This document shows, one piece after another, positions 6,347 through 6,921 of a stretch of DNA of 6,921 nucleotides; within the stretch, counting starts at the first letter, position 1, and every line of letters starts with the position of its first letter. A program made the translations under genes and the position numbers. The stretch comes from Fidelibacterota bacterium. GTDB lineage: Bacteria; Fidelibacterota; UBA2242. Below the pieces are notes generated by a model. That model was given only the letters and a program-made list of their open reading frames with translations, had not been told where the DNA came from and searched no databases. Location: the NCBI GenBank assembly GCA_030655795.1, contig JAUSPJ010000073.1, positions 1-6,921 on the forward strand, given 5' to 3'.

Positions 6347-6921
6347 TTAAATGTTTTCGCCTAACTGAAAACGAACAAAGCGTGAGATATTGATATTCTC
6401 ACCAATTCGGGCAATCGTTTCAGTTAAATAATCCTTGATTGTTTTCTGAGGATCTTTTACAAAGGCCTGTTCCAGCAGGCAGTTTTCCTGAAAAAATTTA
6501 TCGAGTTTACCATCGACGATACGTTCCAAAATATTATCTGGTTTATTCTGTGTGCGAGCCTGTTCCATATAGATTTCGCGTTCTTTTGCGATCAGGTTCA
6601 CATCAATTTCTTCGCGACGGATAGCGGCAGGATTCGTGGCCGCGATGTGCATCGCGACATCTTTCACAAATTCCTGAAAACCTTCGTTTTTGGCAACAAA
6701 GTCGGTTTCACAATTGATTTCAACCATTACACCGATTTTATTTCCGGGATGAATGTATGACCAGATGAGACCATCTGTGGCGGCGCGATCGGCTTTCTTT
6801 TCAGCCTTGGCTTTACCCTTTTTCCGAAGAATATCTATGGCTTTATCAATATCGCCTTCAGCTTCGACCAGGGCGCCTTTGCAATCCATCATACCGATGC
6901 CGGTTCTGTCTCTGAGTTCTT
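6347..6921 (-). CDS. tsf: Elongation factor Ts, short form (5' partial)
   Basis: EF-Ts is the nucleotide exchange factor that releases GDP from EF-Tu. The frame continues to the right edge as ELRDRTGIGMMDCKGAL, the family's conserved N-terminal UBA-like block. The ATG at 6892 is therefore internal, and only about 10-15 residues are missing. Further signatures are GDIDKAIDILRKKG, the EF-Tu-contacting CETDFVAKN motif (Thr-Asp-Phe at 6698-6706) and the C-terminal module LLEQAFVKDPQKTIKDYL. The full protein would be about 200 residues, so it is the compact form seen for example in Thermus rather than the roughly 280-residue E. coli form. Gene order tsf-pyrH-frr is the common bacterial arrangement, and rpsB is expected immediately upstream, off the window. 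Confidence 0.96.
   Translation of the reverse strand, partial: ELRDRTGIGMMDCKGALVEAEGDIDKAIDILRKKGKAKAEKKADRAATDGLIWSYIHPGNKIGVMVEINCETDFVAKNEGFQEFVKDVAMHIAATNPAAIRREEIDVNLIAKEREIYMEQARTQNKPDNILERIVDGKLDKFFQENCLLEQAFVKDPQKTIKDYLTETIARIGENINISRFVRFQLGENI

Noticed and set aside
6890..6892. ATG at 6892 as the start of tsf
   Set aside because: The upstream frame encodes ELRDRTGIG, the conserved EF-Ts N-terminal block, so the true start is beyond the right edge.
1..6921. A novel defence, mobile or CRISPR system
   Set aside because: No transposase, integrase, nuclease, toxin or short spaced repeats are present. Apart from the secreted repeat protein, all genes are standard housekeeping genes in a common order.

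Overview
The window looks like a chromosomal segment from a bacterium of the FCB superphylum, outside Bacteroidetes proper. The candidates are lineages such as Calditrichota, Ignavibacteria, Marinimicrobia or KSB1, and I cannot choose between them. The evidence is a secreted protein with an NYPNPFN-type Por/T9SS C-terminal sorting domain, good Shine-Dalgarno sites in front of nrdJ and frr, and an E. coli-like TTGACA-17-TATATT promoter. The last two are unusual for Bacteroidetes proper.

Layout from left to right. (1) Positions 1-1780 hold the 3' part of a large secreted protein gene on the + strand, with tandem fibronectin-III-like repeats, a middle region typical of FCB exported proteins, and a T9SS sorting domain. 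Its start lies off the left edge. (2) Positions 1781-2193 hold no convincing gene, only two small dyads. (3) A tRNA-Gly(CCC) gene lies on the - strand at 2194-2264, with a likely terminator after it. (4) Positions 2265-2549 form the regulatory region of the next gene: two NrdR-box-like palindromes 32 bp apart, a near-consensus sigma-70-type promoter, a leader of about 60 nt and a strong Shine-Dalgarno. (5) Positions 2550-4967 encode a complete adenosylcobalamin-dependent class II ribonucleotide reductase (nrdJ) on the + strand. (6) A strong bidirectional terminator at 4991-5017 serves two convergent transcription units. (7) Positions 5041-6921 carry, on the - strand, the end of the conserved translation operon tsf-pyrH-frr. 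rpsB is expected just off the right edge.

The right half is housekeeping: dNTP synthesis (nrdJ), pyrimidine nucleotide supply (pyrH), translation elongation (tsf) and ribosome recycling (frr). The left end is an accessory, repeat-bearing surface or secreted protein. I found no evidence of a new multi-gene system. The observations most worth a second look are the paired NrdR-type operator in front of nrdJ and the nearly identical, mostly synonymously diverged Fn3 repeats.
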